Shown: positions 8,395 to 16,690, counted from the first letter of the stretch. The stretch is 44,678 bases of DNA from an uncultured Clostridia bacterium (GCA_947176265.1 CAMWQA010000005.1:1-44678); one strand, 5' to 3'. The notes: generated by a model from the letters alone, not told the origin. Translations and numbers: made by a program.

Positions 8395-10138
8395 AAAGCA
8401 AAGCGCTTTGTTTAGACTTATCGGCTATACCCGCCCTTACGCTCCGCTTATCGTAATATCGTTTATTGCGTCCATTCTATCCGTCGCAGTGTCGATACTT
8501 ATACCGTTGATGACGGGATACGCAATAGACGAAATGATTGGCAAGGGCGCAGTCAACTTTGACAAAGTATTTAAGTACATCTATATAATTGCCGCAATGA
8601 TTGCAGTGGGCGCAATTGCGCAATGGACACTGTCGGCAAGCGTAAATTCGCTGACATGCAAGACTGTTCGCAATATCCGCAATCAACTCTTTGAACATAT
8701 AAATAACTTGCCTTTGAAATATATCGACACGCAAAGACAAGGCGATATTATAGCGCGTATATCAAGCGACATAGACCAAGTGTCCGAAGGACTTTTGCAG
8801 GGCTTTACGCAACTATTCAGCGGAGTTCTTACCATTGGCGCAACTCTTGGAATACTATTCTATCTCAATTGGATAATCGCCCTCGTAGTGTTGGTACTCA
8901 CTCCCCTTTCGCTCTTCGTCGCCGCATTTATCACAAAGAGGTCGCACAAGACTTTTGCCGCTCAAGCCGTAAAGCGCGGAGAGGTAAGCGGATACGTCGA
9001 AGAGATATTCACAGGTCGCAATCTCATTCAAGCTTTTTGCCAAGAGGATATCTGCCAAGAAGACTTTGAACAACTCAATAAGGAATTATATACCTGCGGA
9101 TTCAAGTCGCAATTCTACGGCGCGCTGATCAACCCTTGTACGCGATTCGTCAACAATTTGGTTTACGCAAGCGTAGGCGTAGTGGGCGCGTTGATTTCAC
9201 TTTGGGCAGGCGCGCCGAAAGACTTGCCTATAGGTCTTCTCTCCACCTGTCTGACGTACGCCAACCAATATACGAAACCCTTTAATGAAATTACCGGAGT
9301 CATTACGGAAATACAGTCGGCAGTCGCCGCGTCAAGGAGAATATTCGCCCTACTCGACCAAGAAGTGGAAGTAAGCGACGCTCAAAACGAAACTTTGACA
9401 CAATGCGACGGCAGCTTGAATATTGACAACGTATACTTCAGCTACGTGCCCGAAAAACCGCTTATTCAAGGGCTCAATTTGCGCGTAAAGCAAGGTCAAA
9501 AGATTGCAATCGTCGGTCCTACCGGATGCGGAAAAACTACTCTTATCAACTTGCTTATGAGATTCTACGATGTCAACGACGGCAGTATTTATATGTCGGG
9601 CAAGGATATTAGAAAAATAACGCGAAACAGTCTGAGAGACAACTACGGCATGGTCTTGCAAGAAAGCTGGCTCTTTGAAGGAAGTATCAAAGATAATATC
9701 GCGTACGGCAAGCAAGACGCCACTCTCGAAGAGATAATGCAAGCGGCTAAACTCGCAGGCGCGGACGACTTTATCGAAAAGTTCCCCGACAAATACGACA
9801 CCCTGTTGACGGAAAACGGCGACAATATATCGCAAGGTCAAAGACAACTGCTCTGCATTGCCCGAATAATGCTCACGCATCCGCCTATGCTCATACTTGA
9901 CGAAGCAACGTCGTCAATTGATACGCGTACCGAAATGAAAATACAAGAGGCTTTCTATCGCATAATGCAAGGCAGAACGTCTTTTATCGTAGCCCACAGA
10001 CTCTCGACGATAAGAAGTTGCGACGTAATACTCGTGATGAAAGACGGCAATATAATAGAACAAGGTAATCACGAAGATCTGCTTGCTAAACGAGGATTCT
10101 ATTACGAGCTGTATAATTCGCAGTTTTCAGCGCAATGA
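8384..10138 (+). CDS. Heterodimeric ABC exporter, catalytic half (permease-ATPase)
   Basis: A 584-residue partner of the preceding gene with the same layout: exporter membrane domain (about 1-315), Walker A VGPTGCGKTT near residue 378, Walker B ending ILDE with catalytic Glu507, and H-loop His538 (AHRLST). Its signature motif is the weakened ISQGQRQ rather than LSGGQ. Its Walker motifs therefore pair with the good signature of the first subunit to form the active site, while its own poor signature faces the other subunit's degenerate Walker B. The start has GGAGG six nt upstream and overlaps the first gene by 11 nt. No terminator is obvious before the ilvN promoter. Confidence 0.94.
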   Translation: MKTKKQSALFRLIGYTRPYAPLIVISFIASILSVAVSILIPLMTGYAIDEMIGKGAVNFDKVFKYIYIIAAMIAVGAIAQWTLSASVNSLTCKTVRNIRNQLFEHINNLPLKYIDTQRQGDIIARISSDIDQVSEGLLQGFTQLFSGVLTIGATLGILFYLNWIIALVVLVLTPLSLFVAAFITKRSHKTFAAQAVKRGEVSGYVEEIFTGRNLIQAFCQEDICQEDFEQLNKELYTCGFKSQFYGALINPCTRFVNNLVYASVGVVGALISLWAGAPKDLPIGLLSTCLTYANQYTKPFNEITGVITEIQSAVAASRRIFALLDQEVEVSDAQNETLTQCDGSLNIDNVYFSYVPEKPLIQGLNLRVKQGQKIAIVGPTGCGKTTLINLLMRFYDVNDGSIYMSGKDIRKITRNSLRDNYGMVLQESWLFEGSIKDNIAYGKQDATLEEIMQAAKLAGADDFIEKFPDKYDTLLTENGDNISQGQRQLLCIARIMLTHPPMLILDEATSSIDTRTEMKIQEAFYRIMQGRTSFIVAHRLSTIRSCDVILVMKDGNIIEQGNHEDLLAKRGFYYELYNSQFSAQ

Positions 10139-10201
10139 GGTTTGATAAGTGACGCGAACAAATTTGCCGCGAGAGCTTATGAGTGACTCAATAAAAATTA
10201 G

Positions 10202-10230
10202 TTGATTTTTTAAAAAGGTATATGTATAAT
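10202..10230 (+). promoter_or_regulatory. Promoter of acetolactate synthase small subunit gene
   Basis: TTGATT (10202-10207), 17-bp spacer, TATAAT (10225-10230), 26 nt before the ATG. The leader is too short for a T-box or an attenuator. Confidence 0.65.
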
Positions 10231-10256
10231 AGTTAATATAATACGAGAGGTAAAAT

Positions 10257-10757
10257 ATGAAAAACGTCATATCAATAGTAGTAAAGAATAATTCCAGCGT
10301 ACTTGCAAGAATTTCTTCCCTATTCGGAAGAAGAGGATTTAATATTGATTCTCTCTCCGTCAGCGCAACGGACGACCCGCATATTTCGAGAATTACCGTC
10401 GTAGCAGATAGCGACGAAAGCGGTCTTGCGCAAATTATTAACCAAACCAAAAAATTGCAAGAGACTATCAGCGTACAGGCTCTTGAGGAAAACAACAGCG
10501 TATTCCGCGAACTCTCCCTTGTAAAGATACTTACCGTTGAAGATAAGTTTTTCGATAAATTCGTAATAGAACTTTGCGACAAATTCGGCGCAATCGTTGT
10601 CGATGTAACGGAAAAATCTATGATAATCGAACTCACAGGCACGTCAGGAAAGATTGACAGCTTCATGGCTACCCTGTCGGAAAATCAAAATGACAAAGGC
10701 TTCAGAATTTCCAAAGTCTGCCGTACTGGTATCACGGCAATTGAAAGAGGCGTGTAA
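10257..10757 (+). CDS. ilvN: Acetolactate synthase small (regulatory) subunit
   Basis: A 166-residue regulatory subunit of acetohydroxyacid synthase, the first common enzyme of branched-chain amino acid synthesis. It carries an N-terminal ACT domain (about 1-75) with FGRRGFNIDSLSVS, where valine feedback normally acts, and a C-terminal ACT-like domain (about 80-160) with ELCDKFGAIVVDVTE. The length is typical. The ATG has GAGAGG upstream. It has its own promoter and terminator and, unusually, no catalytic subunit (ilvB) or other ilv gene beside it. The symbol ilvH would be equally valid. Confidence 0.93.
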   Translation: MKNVISIVVKNNSSVLARISSLFGRRGFNIDSLSVSATDDPHISRITVVADSDESGLAQIINQTKKLQETISVQALEENNSVFRELSLVKILTVEDKFFDKFVIELCDKFGAIVVDVTEKSMIIELTGTSGKIDSFMATLSENQNDKGFRISKVCRTGITAIERGV

Positions 10758-10784
10758 TTTTTTGTTTTTTATCTATTGCCTATC

Positions 10785-10814
10785 TCCCTTCTCGCCAAAC
10801 GAGGGGGGATTTTT
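10785..10814 (+). terminator. Terminator of ilvN
   Basis: A 10-bp stem (10785-10794 against 10800-10809, two G-U pairs) with loop CCAAA, followed by TTTTT. Confidence 0.75.
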
Positions 10815-10867
10815 ATTCTAGCGATACTGCCTAATGTAATTACGATCGAAGTCGAATATCTCTCCTA

Positions 10868-11764
10868 TTATTTATACATCATATTATAAATATATTCTGC
10901 ATATTCTTTTGCCACGTTGATTTTGGTCACGTTCTCGATTCCTTTAAAGAACGCGTTGGAATTTACTTCGCACACGTAATACTCATTGTCGCCTATCAAT
11001 ATATCCACGCCGCAATAATCAAGGTTTAACAGCTTTGCCACCTTTTCACTTAAATCTATCACGGCTTGCGGAAGTTCTAATTTCTCTCCCACTCCGCCGA
11101 GCTCTATGTTAGAGCGGAAGTCGCCGCGCGATTTACGGAGCATACCCGCTACGGCTTTCCCGCCTACCACTATTACCCTAATATCTTTACCGTGACTTGC
11201 GGATATATATTGTTGGTATAAATGCGGTACGCCCTTATATTTATTGGCTACGCTTTCAAGTTGCTCTCTGTCGTCAACTTTGATTACGCCTTTGCCCAGC
11301 GAACCGTAACATTTTTTAAATATCAAAGGATAGCCCAAATCTCTTTCGACTATATCAAGACTACTCTTCTTGACTTCGCCGTCGTAATTATAGCACAACA
11401 GTCCCGCCATCGTCTTGGGCATAGGCACGCCGTTGCCGGCAAGCAATATGCTCGTCATCATCTTGTCGTCGCAAGCTTGAATTGCTTCGTGCGAATTGAA
11501 AAGTCGCATACCGTACTTTTGAAGCATCTGCGACGTATACTTATCTTTATCAAGATATACGCAAAAATCGTATTCGCTCAACTTGCTGCGAATTGCCCCG
11601 TTGCCGTCTACACAGACGAAAAATCCGTCGTTGCGCCTTACGTCCGCCTCGACGCCCAACCCGTCAAATTCTTCTTTCAACCTTGACGATTGGTGTATTA
11701 CCCCCGCTTGTTCGTCATAAGCGTTAATTAATATCAAAGCTCTTTTTCTCTCATTGCGTTCCAT
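10868..11764 (-). CDS. RimK-like ATP-grasp ligase
   Basis: About 298 residues of the RimK-type ATP-grasp family, which join a carboxylate to an amine using ATP through an acyl-phosphate. Visible features are a pre-ATP-grasp N-terminal region, the CDDKMMTSILLAGNGVPMP entry helix, the LIFKKCYGSLGKGV nucleotide loop, and the C-terminal metal/ATP site DILIGDNEYYVCEVNSNAFF. Relatives add glutamate to proteins or cofactors or build peptides; the substrate cannot be told. Start choice: the ATG at 11764 is used. A TTG nine codons upstream (11791) is in frame but has no ribosome site, and the nearest GGAG lies 14 nt before the ATG, so the start is uncertain. It converges on ilvN and has no functional partner nearby. 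Confidence 0.85.
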   Translation of the reverse strand: MERNERKRALILINAYDEQAGVIHQSSRLKEEFDGLGVEADVRRNDGFFVCVDGNGAIRSKLSEYDFCVYLDKDKYTSQMLQKYGMRLFNSHEAIQACDDKMMTSILLAGNGVPMPKTMAGLLCYNYDGEVKKSSLDIVERDLGYPLIFKKCYGSLGKGVIKVDDREQLESVANKYKGVPHLYQQYISASHGKDIRVIVVGGKAVAGMLRKSRGDFRSNIELGGVGEKLELPQAVIDLSEKVAKLLNLDYCGVDILIGDNEYYVCEVNSNAFFKGIENVTKINVAKEYAEYIYNMMYK

Positions 11765-11857
11765 ATATACAATTTTATCTCCGCTTTTCAATTAAAGTCA
11801 ACGTTTCGCTGCCTTATAATATTAATTTAATTAATTATAATTTTATAGCTCTTTTAA

Positions 11858-11886
11858 TTGCTCTTTTTATGTAAATGATTTATAAT
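11858..11886 (+). promoter_or_regulatory. Possible promoter of the O-antigen-ligase-like gene
   Basis: A perfect -10 TATAAT (11881-11886) with a weak -35 TTGCTC 17 bp upstream (11858-11863). It would give a leader of about 100 nt before the ATG at 11993. Confidence 0.35.
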
Positions 11887-11992
11887 GGAATGGAAAGTTG
11901 TCGGATGCTTGAAATTTTTTAAGATATTTGGCAAGAAAAGGTAAAACGGTAATATATTTACTCATAAGCGTAATAAACTGTTTTGGAGAGCA

Positions 11993-13486
11993 ATGATACA
12001 ACCAAAGGTAATTGAAAATAAAAAGAATATCGGATTCGAGAAATACCAAAGTTTCGTTAGCAAATTCGTATACACGGACTTTTATCTTGCTTTGGTAAGT
12101 ATCGTAGTTTTCGTCGGTTGGATAACCAAGTGCGCGCCTTTGGGCATAACCGGACTGGTAGTTCTGTCTTGTCTAGCGCTTTTGGGTTCAGATGATATTT
12201 TACCCCTTACCATCAACATTTTTAGCGGAGTTTTGCTGATCTATTCTGACAAATTTTCAGACTATACTTACTTGTGGCCTCTTGCTATACCTTTTGGTAT
12301 GTGCTTTATTTTCTTCCTTATCAAAAACAGAGGTCGTAAATTTAAGTTGGGAAAAATGTTTTTCCCATTAGTTGCCGTAGCTTACGCATTGCTTTTAGGC
12401 GGCGTCGGTTCGACGATAAAGCAAGACTTTATGAGAGTTCTCCCCGATTTCTTTATGTTGGGAGTGGGCGTTCCTGCCGTATATTTATTGTATAGCAATT
12501 ACCTCAAGCGCGATGATGAACGCGATATACCGTTGTATTTCTCTAAATCTTTAATGTATCTAGGATTGATAATTTGCTTCCAGCTTATTACTGTAATTGC
12601 GCAAAGCAAAGTCCCCGTACACGATTGGCAGAGCGCAGTATGGGAAGTTGGCTGGGCTGATAGAAACGACGTGGCCACTTACTTGATTTTCACTGCAGGT
12701 ATGACGATGTACCTCTCGACGCGCTACCGTCAAGGTTGGATACATCTTGCGCTTGGCATTTTCCAATACGTTTGTCTCGTGCTCACTTTTAGCAGAGGCG
12801 GTATAATATTCGGCATAATCAGCGGCGTGGCGGCATTGATATTTACAATAATCAAAGCTCCTAATAAGCGATTGCATTTCTTCTATATCGGAATCGTAGT
12901 GCTAGGTATGTTAATAATTTACCTTTGCCTAATGAAAGATATCAACACTATGCTCTCTGCTCTTCTCAGCCGAGGTTTCGGCACTTCCGGCCGCAGCAAT
13001 CTTTATAAAGAAGCATGGGAGTTGTTCAAATCTCATCCGCTGTTTGGCGTTGGAAAAGGATATTACGGTCCATTTACGCACACTAGCGCAATAGGCGTAT
13101 ATTGGTTCCATTCCACGTTCTTCCAAATCATAGCGTCTATGGGAGCAATGGGAATAATTGCATACGTTTATTTCTACGTAACGCGTCTGAAAATACTATT
13201 TAAAAATATCAAAAATTCCTTTAATCTCTTCTGCCTTGCAGTGTTTATAGGTTTTGAAGGTTATTCTCTTATCAATACGGGTACTTTCGTCGCATATCCT
13301 TTTATGGCTTTGGTACTTACAATGACATTGTTATTGGAACGCACGCAGAAAGATTTTAGCGGTTTCGTTACGCCTTACAATTACTCTTCTCCGTGGGGAG
13401 ATAGAATCGCGCAAAAGGAAACTGAATTTATAGAAAAGTTGCGCGCGAAAAGTAAAACCAATAAACAACGCAAAAAATCAAAATAA
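11993..13486 (+). CDS. O-antigen ligase / Wzy-type polymerase-like membrane protein
   Basis: A 497-residue integral membrane protein with roughly ten or more hydrophobic segments and a large extracellular loop near its middle-to-C-terminal part. The segment FSRGGIIFGIISG, and the run GRSNLYKEAWELFKSHPLFG followed by GVGKGYYGPF and a WFHSTFFQ His, are typical of the O-antigen ligase/polymerase (Wzy_C) superfamily. In Gram-positives such proteins polymerise or ligate surface polysaccharides. The tail is strongly basic (residues about 470-497, cytoplasmic). The ATG has GGAG 4 nt upstream. No glycosyltransferase or polysaccharide cluster surrounds it, so the glycan is unknown. It is likely followed co-directionally by the TfoX-like gene 43 nt on. 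Confidence 0.82.
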   Translation: MIQPKVIENKKNIGFEKYQSFVSKFVYTDFYLALVSIVVFVGWITKCAPLGITGLVVLSCLALLGSDDILPLTINIFSGVLLIYSDKFSDYTYLWPLAIPFGMCFIFFLIKNRGRKFKLGKMFFPLVAVAYALLLGGVGSTIKQDFMRVLPDFFMLGVGVPAVYLLYSNYLKRDDERDIPLYFSKSLMYLGLIICFQLITVIAQSKVPVHDWQSAVWEVGWADRNDVATYLIFTAGMTMYLSTRYRQGWIHLALGIFQYVCLVLTFSRGGIIFGIISGVAALIFTIIKAPNKRLHFFYIGIVVLGMLIIYLCLMKDINTMLSALLSRGFGTSGRSNLYKEAWELFKSHPLFGVGKGYYGPFTHTSAIGVYWFHSTFFQIIASMGAMGIIAYVYFYVTRLKILFKNIKNSFNLFCLAVFIGFEGYSLINTGTFVAYPFMALVLTMTLLLERTQKDFSGFVTPYNYSSPWGDRIAQKETEFIEKLRAKSKTNKQRKKSK

Positions 13487-13529
13487 TTTACAACTGTTTC
13501 TCATAATTAAAAAGGATTTATTATAATCA

Positions 13530-13793
13530 ATGACAAAGTTGACAGAGATGCTCAATATCGGCAAAGAAATGGAGTGCAAACTCCAAAGCGTAGGTATTGA
13601 AAGCGCCGAAAAACTTGTCGAAATTGGAGCAAAAGACGCTTATTTAAAGCTCAAAGAAGTATACCCCAACGTCTGTCTCGTGCATCTATACGCTTTAGAG
13701 GGAGCAATCACAGACACCGATTTCAATAATCTTTCCGAAGATACAAAAAAAGATTTAAAAACCTTTAGCGACAAAATTAAAAATACTTTTTGA
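13530..13793 (+). CDS. TfoX C-terminal domain protein
   Basis: An 87-residue protein matching the TfoX C-terminal domain: the helix-hairpin-helix-like LNIGKEMECKLQSVGIESAEKLVEIGAKDAYLKL, then the YPNVCLVHLYALEGAI segment. It lacks the N-terminal TfoX domain, as is common for stand-alone copies in Firmicutes. In Haemophilus TfoX/Sxy controls competence; the role of the isolated C-terminal domain is not established. An AAGGA lies 12 nt before the ATG. Its last 17 nt overlap the end of the opposite-strand NYN gene. Confidence 0.85.
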   Translation: MTKLTEMLNIGKEMECKLQSVGIESAEKLVEIGAKDAYLKLKEVYPNVCLVHLYALEGAITDTDFNNLSEDTKKDLKTFSDKIKNTF

Positions 13794-14412
13794 GTAATTC
13801 GTCAAGTTGAAGTACGCTCTGCCCCATTTCTATTTCGCTCTTTTGACGACGCTTGCTGTCCAAAAGTTCTTTTAACTCTTGCTTTATCTTATCCATTTCG
13901 TCTGATTTCTTTTCTTGTTTTACTCCGCTATACGGCAAAAACTCGTCGTCGCTCTTATCATCTCTAGGCAACGGTAAAGGTTTCTTTTCTTCCTCTTCTG
14001 GGAAAGAACGCTCAAGGATAATGTACCCGTCGCACTGCTCCGCTACGAAGCTGGGCGACTCAATGCCCATAATTACACGCTTACCGAGTTTCTTGAGAGA
14101 ATTTATCATAGCTATTGAATCAAGTTCGCTGCAAATAATAAAGAACGCGTCGACGTTGATACGCGTGCAGGCAATCGTCACGGCGTCAATTACTTGCCTA
14201 ATATCTATGCGCACCTTTTTGCGGTTGTTGACAGGCAAAGCTACTTCCGCCCCGTACGTCTTGATGAAGGAGTTGAAGTCGTTGTTTCTCTTGTTGTTAT
14301 ACCCATAGAGTTTTGCATACGCTATCTTGCCGTCAAGACTTGCAATAGCCTTGGCAAAACTATCGTAAGAAAGTCGCATACTGTTGAGGTCCACTAAAAT
14401 TGCGTAATTCAT
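13777..14412 (-). CDS. NYN (PIN-like) domain protein, LabA/DUF88 type
   Basis: A 211-residue protein whose first ~135 residues form an NYN domain, a PIN-like fold of predicted Mg-dependent RNases. Acidic positions typical of the family are visible: Asp8 in ILVDLNSM, the RIDIRQVIDAV segment, and ICSELDS in place of the usual SGDSD, followed by LKKLGKRVIMG. The C-terminal third is charged and probably disordered or helical (KQELKELLDSKRRQKSE...), with no OST-HTH domain. Nuclease activity is inferred only. ATG at 14412 with AAGGA upstream. It lies 85 nt after the 8-oxoguanine glycosylase gene on the same strand, so the two are probably co-transcribed. Confidence 0.85.
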   Translation of the reverse strand: MNYAILVDLNSMRLSYDSFAKAIASLDGKIAYAKLYGYNNKRNNDFNSFIKTYGAEVALPVNNRKKVRIDIRQVIDAVTIACTRINVDAFFIICSELDSIAMINSLKKLGKRVIMGIESPSFVAEQCDGYIILERSFPEEEEKKPLPLPRDDKSDDEFLPYSGVKQEKKSDEMDKIKQELKELLDSKRRQKSEIEMGQSVLQLDELLKKYF

Positions 14413-14497
14413 ATTATATATCCTTATATACCGTCTCTTGAATCGTCGTCTTTAGTGCCGTCAACTAGCGTATTTACATTAATTTTTCTCTTGTCGT

Positions 14498-15322
14498 TTA
14501 ATTCTCTCTTTTGTTGAAGAAAAGATATTGTTGAGCATATCCCGAATACTCTCCGTAAATATCTATCAGCTTTCGCCTTATAATATTATTGTTGTCTACG
14601 GTATCGCCTACTACGTCCTTATACACCTTTTTTATCCAAGTGTCTACGGGAAATACGTCTTGCTTGTGATATCCAAATAGCAATATGCAATCGGCGACTT
14701 TACTGCCTACCCCCATAAGGGTGCATAACTTCTTATTTGCCGTATTGCCGTCCATACTATCTATAGCGTCAAGATCAAAGCCGTCCGCCACCTGTCTTGC
14801 CGTAACTGCCAAATACTTTGCCCTATACCCTGCGCCCAAAGCCTTGTAGAATTCTTCGTCTTTACTCGCCATTGCTTGAGGAGACGGAAATGCGTAATAA
14901 TCTCCCATATTCTCGCCGAGATTAGCGCACAACCTGCTTATAATTCCCTTTATGCGCGGGATATGATTGTTTGCCGAGATAATAAAGCTGATGAGCATCT
15001 CCCATTTGTCTTGATTGAGTATTCTTATGCCATGTCCGTACTCAATAGCTTCATCCATAAATGGCTTGCCTTTAAGTTTTTGCTTTATCTCGCCGTAGTC
15101 CCTTTGCAAATCAAAGTAATTTGCAAAATACTCGGGGTCATTGCTCTCAATGACAGCTTTGCCGTCGTATTGCGTGACCAAACAAGTTTTGTCCTTTGAA
15201 TAAACTCTATATTCTCCCTCGCCCAATTTCTCGTATCTGAAAATCTGACCGCAATCGAGAATATGTCTTATATCAAAGTCTTTGAGTTCCGTTATTATTA
15301 TACTATTCTTTTGTATAAGCAT
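14498..15322 (-). CDS. ogg: 8-oxoguanine DNA glycosylase/AP lyase (OGG family)
   Basis: A 274-residue base-excision-repair enzyme that removes oxidised guanine from DNA and nicks the abasic site. The N-terminal OGG domain is seen in DIRHILDCGQIFRYEK. The HhH-GPD core includes the helix-hairpin-helix MGVGSKVADCILLFG, with the catalytic Lys near residue 206, and FPVDTWIKKVY with the activating Asp near 224. The length and N-terminal domain fit the OGG1-like bacterial branch rather than MutY or Nth. ATG at 15322 with AAAGGTG. A good promoter lies upstream, and the NYN gene follows. Confidence 0.92.
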   Translation of the reverse strand: MLIQKNSIIITELKDFDIRHILDCGQIFRYEKLGEGEYRVYSKDKTCLVTQYDGKAVIESNDPEYFANYFDLQRDYGEIKQKLKGKPFMDEAIEYGHGIRILNQDKWEMLISFIISANNHIPRIKGIISRLCANLGENMGDYYAFPSPQAMASKDEEFYKALGAGYRAKYLAVTARQVADGFDLDAIDSMDGNTANKKLCTLMGVGSKVADCILLFGYHKQDVFPVDTWIKKVYKDVVGDTVDNNNIIRRKLIDIYGEYSGYAQQYLFFNKREN

Positions 15323-15350
15323 ATTTGCACCTTTTGATTAGTTTTGTCTA

Positions 15351-15379
15351 ATTTTAGCACAATTTAGCAGACTTTTCAA
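15351..15379 (-). promoter_or_regulatory. Promoter of ogg-NYN unit
   Basis: Minus strand: TTGAAA (15374-15379), 17-bp spacer, TAAAAT (15351-15356), about 29 nt before the ogg ATG. Confidence 0.6.
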
Positions 15380-15504
15380 TACCTTTTGATTTAATACGCC
15401 ATAAGTAAGCACACATTAATTCTAACTTTTGGGGTTAGGAAATAGTTATACCCAGAACTTATATTATCACGACTACTTTATCAAACGCCTTAAATCTATA
15501 AGAT

Positions 15505-15533
15505 TTGACATAGCGCAAGTAAAATTATATAAT
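15505..15533 (+). promoter_or_regulatory. Promoter of Vat-like acetyltransferase gene
   Basis: Perfect consensus: TTGACA (15505-15510), 17-bp spacer, TATAAT (15528-15533). The leader to the TTG start is only about 40 nt, with no room for a ribosome-mediated attenuator of the kind that controls many antibiotic-resistance genes. Confidence 0.85.
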
Positions 15534-15575
15534 AAAATAAATTGCTAATAAGATAATCTAAAAGGCGGTATTATT

Positions 15576-16211
15576 TTGAAAGAATTAGGTCCGGATCCAA
15601 ATAAAATATTCCCAAATGAGAATATCCCCAGTATTTGTTATATCAAAAACGTAATTACCCGTCCTAATATAATTGTGGGCGATTATACGTATTACAGCGA
15701 CGACGAAGGCGCGGAAAATTTTGAAAGTCACGTCACTCATCATTATGATTTCAACGGCGACAGACTTATAATCGGCAAGTTTTGTGCAATTGCAAAAGGC
15801 GTGGAATTCGTTATGAACGGCGCCAATCATCGTATGAACTCTGTCACAACTTACCCCTTCAATATTATGGGACACGGTTGGGAAAAGGCTACTCCGTCGC
15901 TCGAAGACTTACCGCTCAAAGGAGATACAGTCGTCGGCAATGACGTTTGGATAGGTCAAAACGTAACTATTATGCCGGGCGTACACATCGGAGACGGCGC
16001 AATCATAGGCGCAAATTCAGTAGTGGCAAAAGACGTAGAACCGTATGCCGTGGTCGCCGGCAATCCCATAAAGGTAATCCGCAAACGATTTGACGAAGAT
16101 ACAATTGAGTATTTGTTGAATTTAAAGTGGTGGGATTGGTCAAAAGAAAAAATATTTGAAAATCTTGAAATTCTTTGCAGCGGAGATTTGAGTAAGATTA
16201 AATCTTTATAA
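15576..16211 (+). CDS. Vat-family streptogramin/xenobiotic O-acetyltransferase
   Basis: A 211-residue left-handed beta-helix acetyltransferase. It follows the Vat enzymes (streptogramin A O-acetyltransferases) along its whole length: the GPDPNKIFP start, IIVGDYTYYS, the HHYDFNGDRLIIGKFCAI hexapeptide region, NGANHRM with His85 at the position of the Vat catalytic His, and DVWIGQNVTIMPGVHIGDGAIIG. The length is typical. The start is TTG at 15576, chosen because AAAGGCGG lies 7 nt upstream and the GPDP start is in register. Acetyl-CoA is the expected donor. It stands alone with its own strong promoter. Its activity on streptogramins is inferred, as chromosomal relatives may act on other hydroxyl substrates. 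Confidence 0.88.
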   Translation: MKELGPDPNKIFPNENIPSICYIKNVITRPNIIVGDYTYYSDDEGAENFESHVTHHYDFNGDRLIIGKFCAIAKGVEFVMNGANHRMNSVTTYPFNIMGHGWEKATPSLEDLPLKGDTVVGNDVWIGQNVTIMPGVHIGDGAIIGANSVVAKDVEPYAVVAGNPIKVIRKRFDEDTIEYLLNLKWWDWSKEKIFENLEILCSGDLSKIKSL

Positions 16212-16275
16212 CTTAGTTGAAGAAATTAAGTCTACTCCGTATTTATATAAATATAAATAATTTTGATATTTTTGT

Positions 16276-16303
16276 TTGACAACGTGACTTAATATATGAT
16301 AAT
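16276..16303 (+). promoter_or_regulatory. Promoter of rplU-prp-rpmA operon
   Basis: TTGACA (16276-16281), 16-bp spacer, GATAAT (16298-16303). The transcript would begin right at the L21 leader. Confidence 0.6.
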
Positions 16304-16310
16304 ATGCTTA

Positions 16311-16384
16311 CTGAGCCGCATGAGTAGGGTCACAAAGTGTCTTAGACCACCCGTTTCAGCGAGACTGGTAAGAGGAGGTATTCA
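16311..16384 (+). promoter_or_regulatory. L21 ribosomal protein leader RNA
   Basis: The non-coding stretch before rplU starts with ACTGAGCCGCATGAG, runs through GGTCACAAAGTGTCTTAGACC and CGTTTCAGCGAGACTGG, and ends in the AGAGGAGGT ribosome site. These paired segments and their position match the Firmicutes L21 leader (Rfam L21_leader), which is thought to let L21 or the operon product control its own expression. Confidence 0.8.
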
Positions 16385-16690
16385 ATGTACGCAATAGTTT
16401 TGACAGGTGGCAAACAATACAAGGTAGCCAAGGACGAAATCATCAAAGTCGAGAAGATCGATAAAGAGATTGGCGAGAAGGTAGAACTTGACGTTGTTAT
16501 GCTCAACAATGACGGCAAAATCGCTTGTGGCAAGGAAGTAGCAAATTCCAAGGTAGTTGCCGAAGTGGTAGCTCAGGACAAAGCAAAGAAAATCGTTGTT
16601 TTCAAGTATAAGTCCAAGAAGAACGAGCGTAAGCGTCAAGGTCACAGACAACCCTTTACTGCGTTGAAAATAGCAGAAATCAAGGCGTAA
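16385..16690 (+). CDS. rplU: 50S ribosomal protein L21
   Basis: A 101-residue ribosomal protein of the large subunit, bound to 23S rRNA. The standard MYAIVLTGGKQYKV start and the C-terminal KYKSKKNERKRQGHRQPFT RNA-binding tail are intact. GAGGAGG precedes the ATG. Its stop overlaps the prp start by one base (TAATG), indicating translational coupling. First gene of the rplU-prp-rpmA operon. Confidence 0.99.
   Translation: MYAIVLTGGKQYKVAKDEIIKVEKIDKEIGEKVELDVVMLNNDGKIACGKEVANSKVVAEVVAQDKAKKIVVFKYKSKKNERKRQGHRQPFTALKIAEIKA

Noticed and set aside
11765..11791. TTG start nine codons upstream in the RimK-like gene
   Set aside because: No ribosome site is seen before it. The ATG at 11764 fits the usual family start better, although its own ribosome site is also poor.
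15421..15440. Small CTAAC/GTTAG hairpin between ogg and the Vat-like gene
   Set aside because: The stem is only 5-6 bp with no U-run, and it lies between divergent promoters where no terminator is needed.
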